NCBI RefSeq assembly: GCF_002368395.1
Contig: NZ_AP018254.1
Span: forward strand, 1,240,001 to 1,304,000
Source: Calothrix sp. NIES-3974
GTDB lineage: Bacteria; Cyanobacteriota; Cyanobacteriia; Cyanobacteriales; Nostocaceae
Direction: 5' to 3'
Length of the DNA stretch: 64,000 nt
Every line of letters starts with the position of its first letter. Position 1 is the first letter of the stretch. A program made the position numbers and the translations under genes. Below, in pieces: positions 64,000-64,000 of the stretch. A model generated the notes under the pieces. The model saw only the letters and a list, made by a program, of their open reading frames with translations. It had not been told where the DNA came from and ran no database searches.

Positions 64000-64000
64000 T

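Overview
The window looks like chromosomal DNA from a filamentous, hormogonium-forming cyanobacterium, most likely Nostocales. The signs are many HIP1 octamers (GCGATCGC), low to moderate GC, long spacers full of short palindromes and 'GGGAGTAGGGAGTGGGG'-type repeats, a hormogonium-polysaccharide (hps) locus, and cyanobacterial housekeeping genes (NDH-2, pyruvate dehydrogenase E2, FtsY, NusB, L28, HtpG, FtsI). No rRNA or tRNA gene was found.

Layout. 1-2.2 kb: the start of a secreted protein and a DUF11/SdrD-B-like secreted protein gene broken by an in-frame TGA. 3.8-6.3 kb: ftsI (septal transpeptidase) behind an FtsL-like gene. 6.8-15.3 kb: a small membrane protein, a TerB-like protein, a kinase/P-loop fusion, membrane proteins with a YdcF-type gene, a HIT protein, an NDH-2 and short hypotheticals. 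15.9-18.5 kb: an OppC-like permease and the PDH E2 subunit. 20.2-26.8 kb: a GAF-SpoIIE phosphatase, FtsY, NusB and a DUF502 membrane protein, all on the minus strand. 27.6-40.6 kb: a minus-strand hps locus with HpsA, four pseudopilins (including HpsB, HpsC and an HpsD-like one), glycosyltransferases (one HpsE-like) and HpsJ. 41.3-43.6 kb: rpmB and htpG. 44.4-45.1 kb: an MntA-HepT toxin-antitoxin pair whose toxin is interrupted by TGA.

45.1-61.5 kb is a type III-B (Cmr) CRISPR-Cas island. In order: a divergent WYL regulator, a Csx18-like small membrane protein, cas1, cas2, a leader, an array of 27 repeats and 26 spacers, a secreted protein gene, then cmr2/cas10, cmr3, cmr4, cmr5, a large fused Cmr6-Cmr1 RAMP protein and a CARF-HEPN ancillary RNase. 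Working model: Cas1-Cas2 acquire spacers, an outside nuclease (no cas6 is present; RNase E is a candidate) processes the array, the Cmr complex binds target RNA, Cas10 (GGDD present) makes cyclic oligoadenylate, and the CARF-HEPN protein responds. Unusual points are the Cmr6-Cmr1 fusion with an extra N-terminal domain, apparent loss of the Cmr4 catalytic Asp, a palindromic repeat translated inside Cas10, and spacers that read as TnpB-like and MetH-like coding sequence.

61.6-64 kb: a Uma2 nuclease-fold protein, a 51-residue small protein, an FkbM methyltransferase and the end of an unknown gene. All calls rest on reading the sequence and recalled family knowledge; no database search was run.
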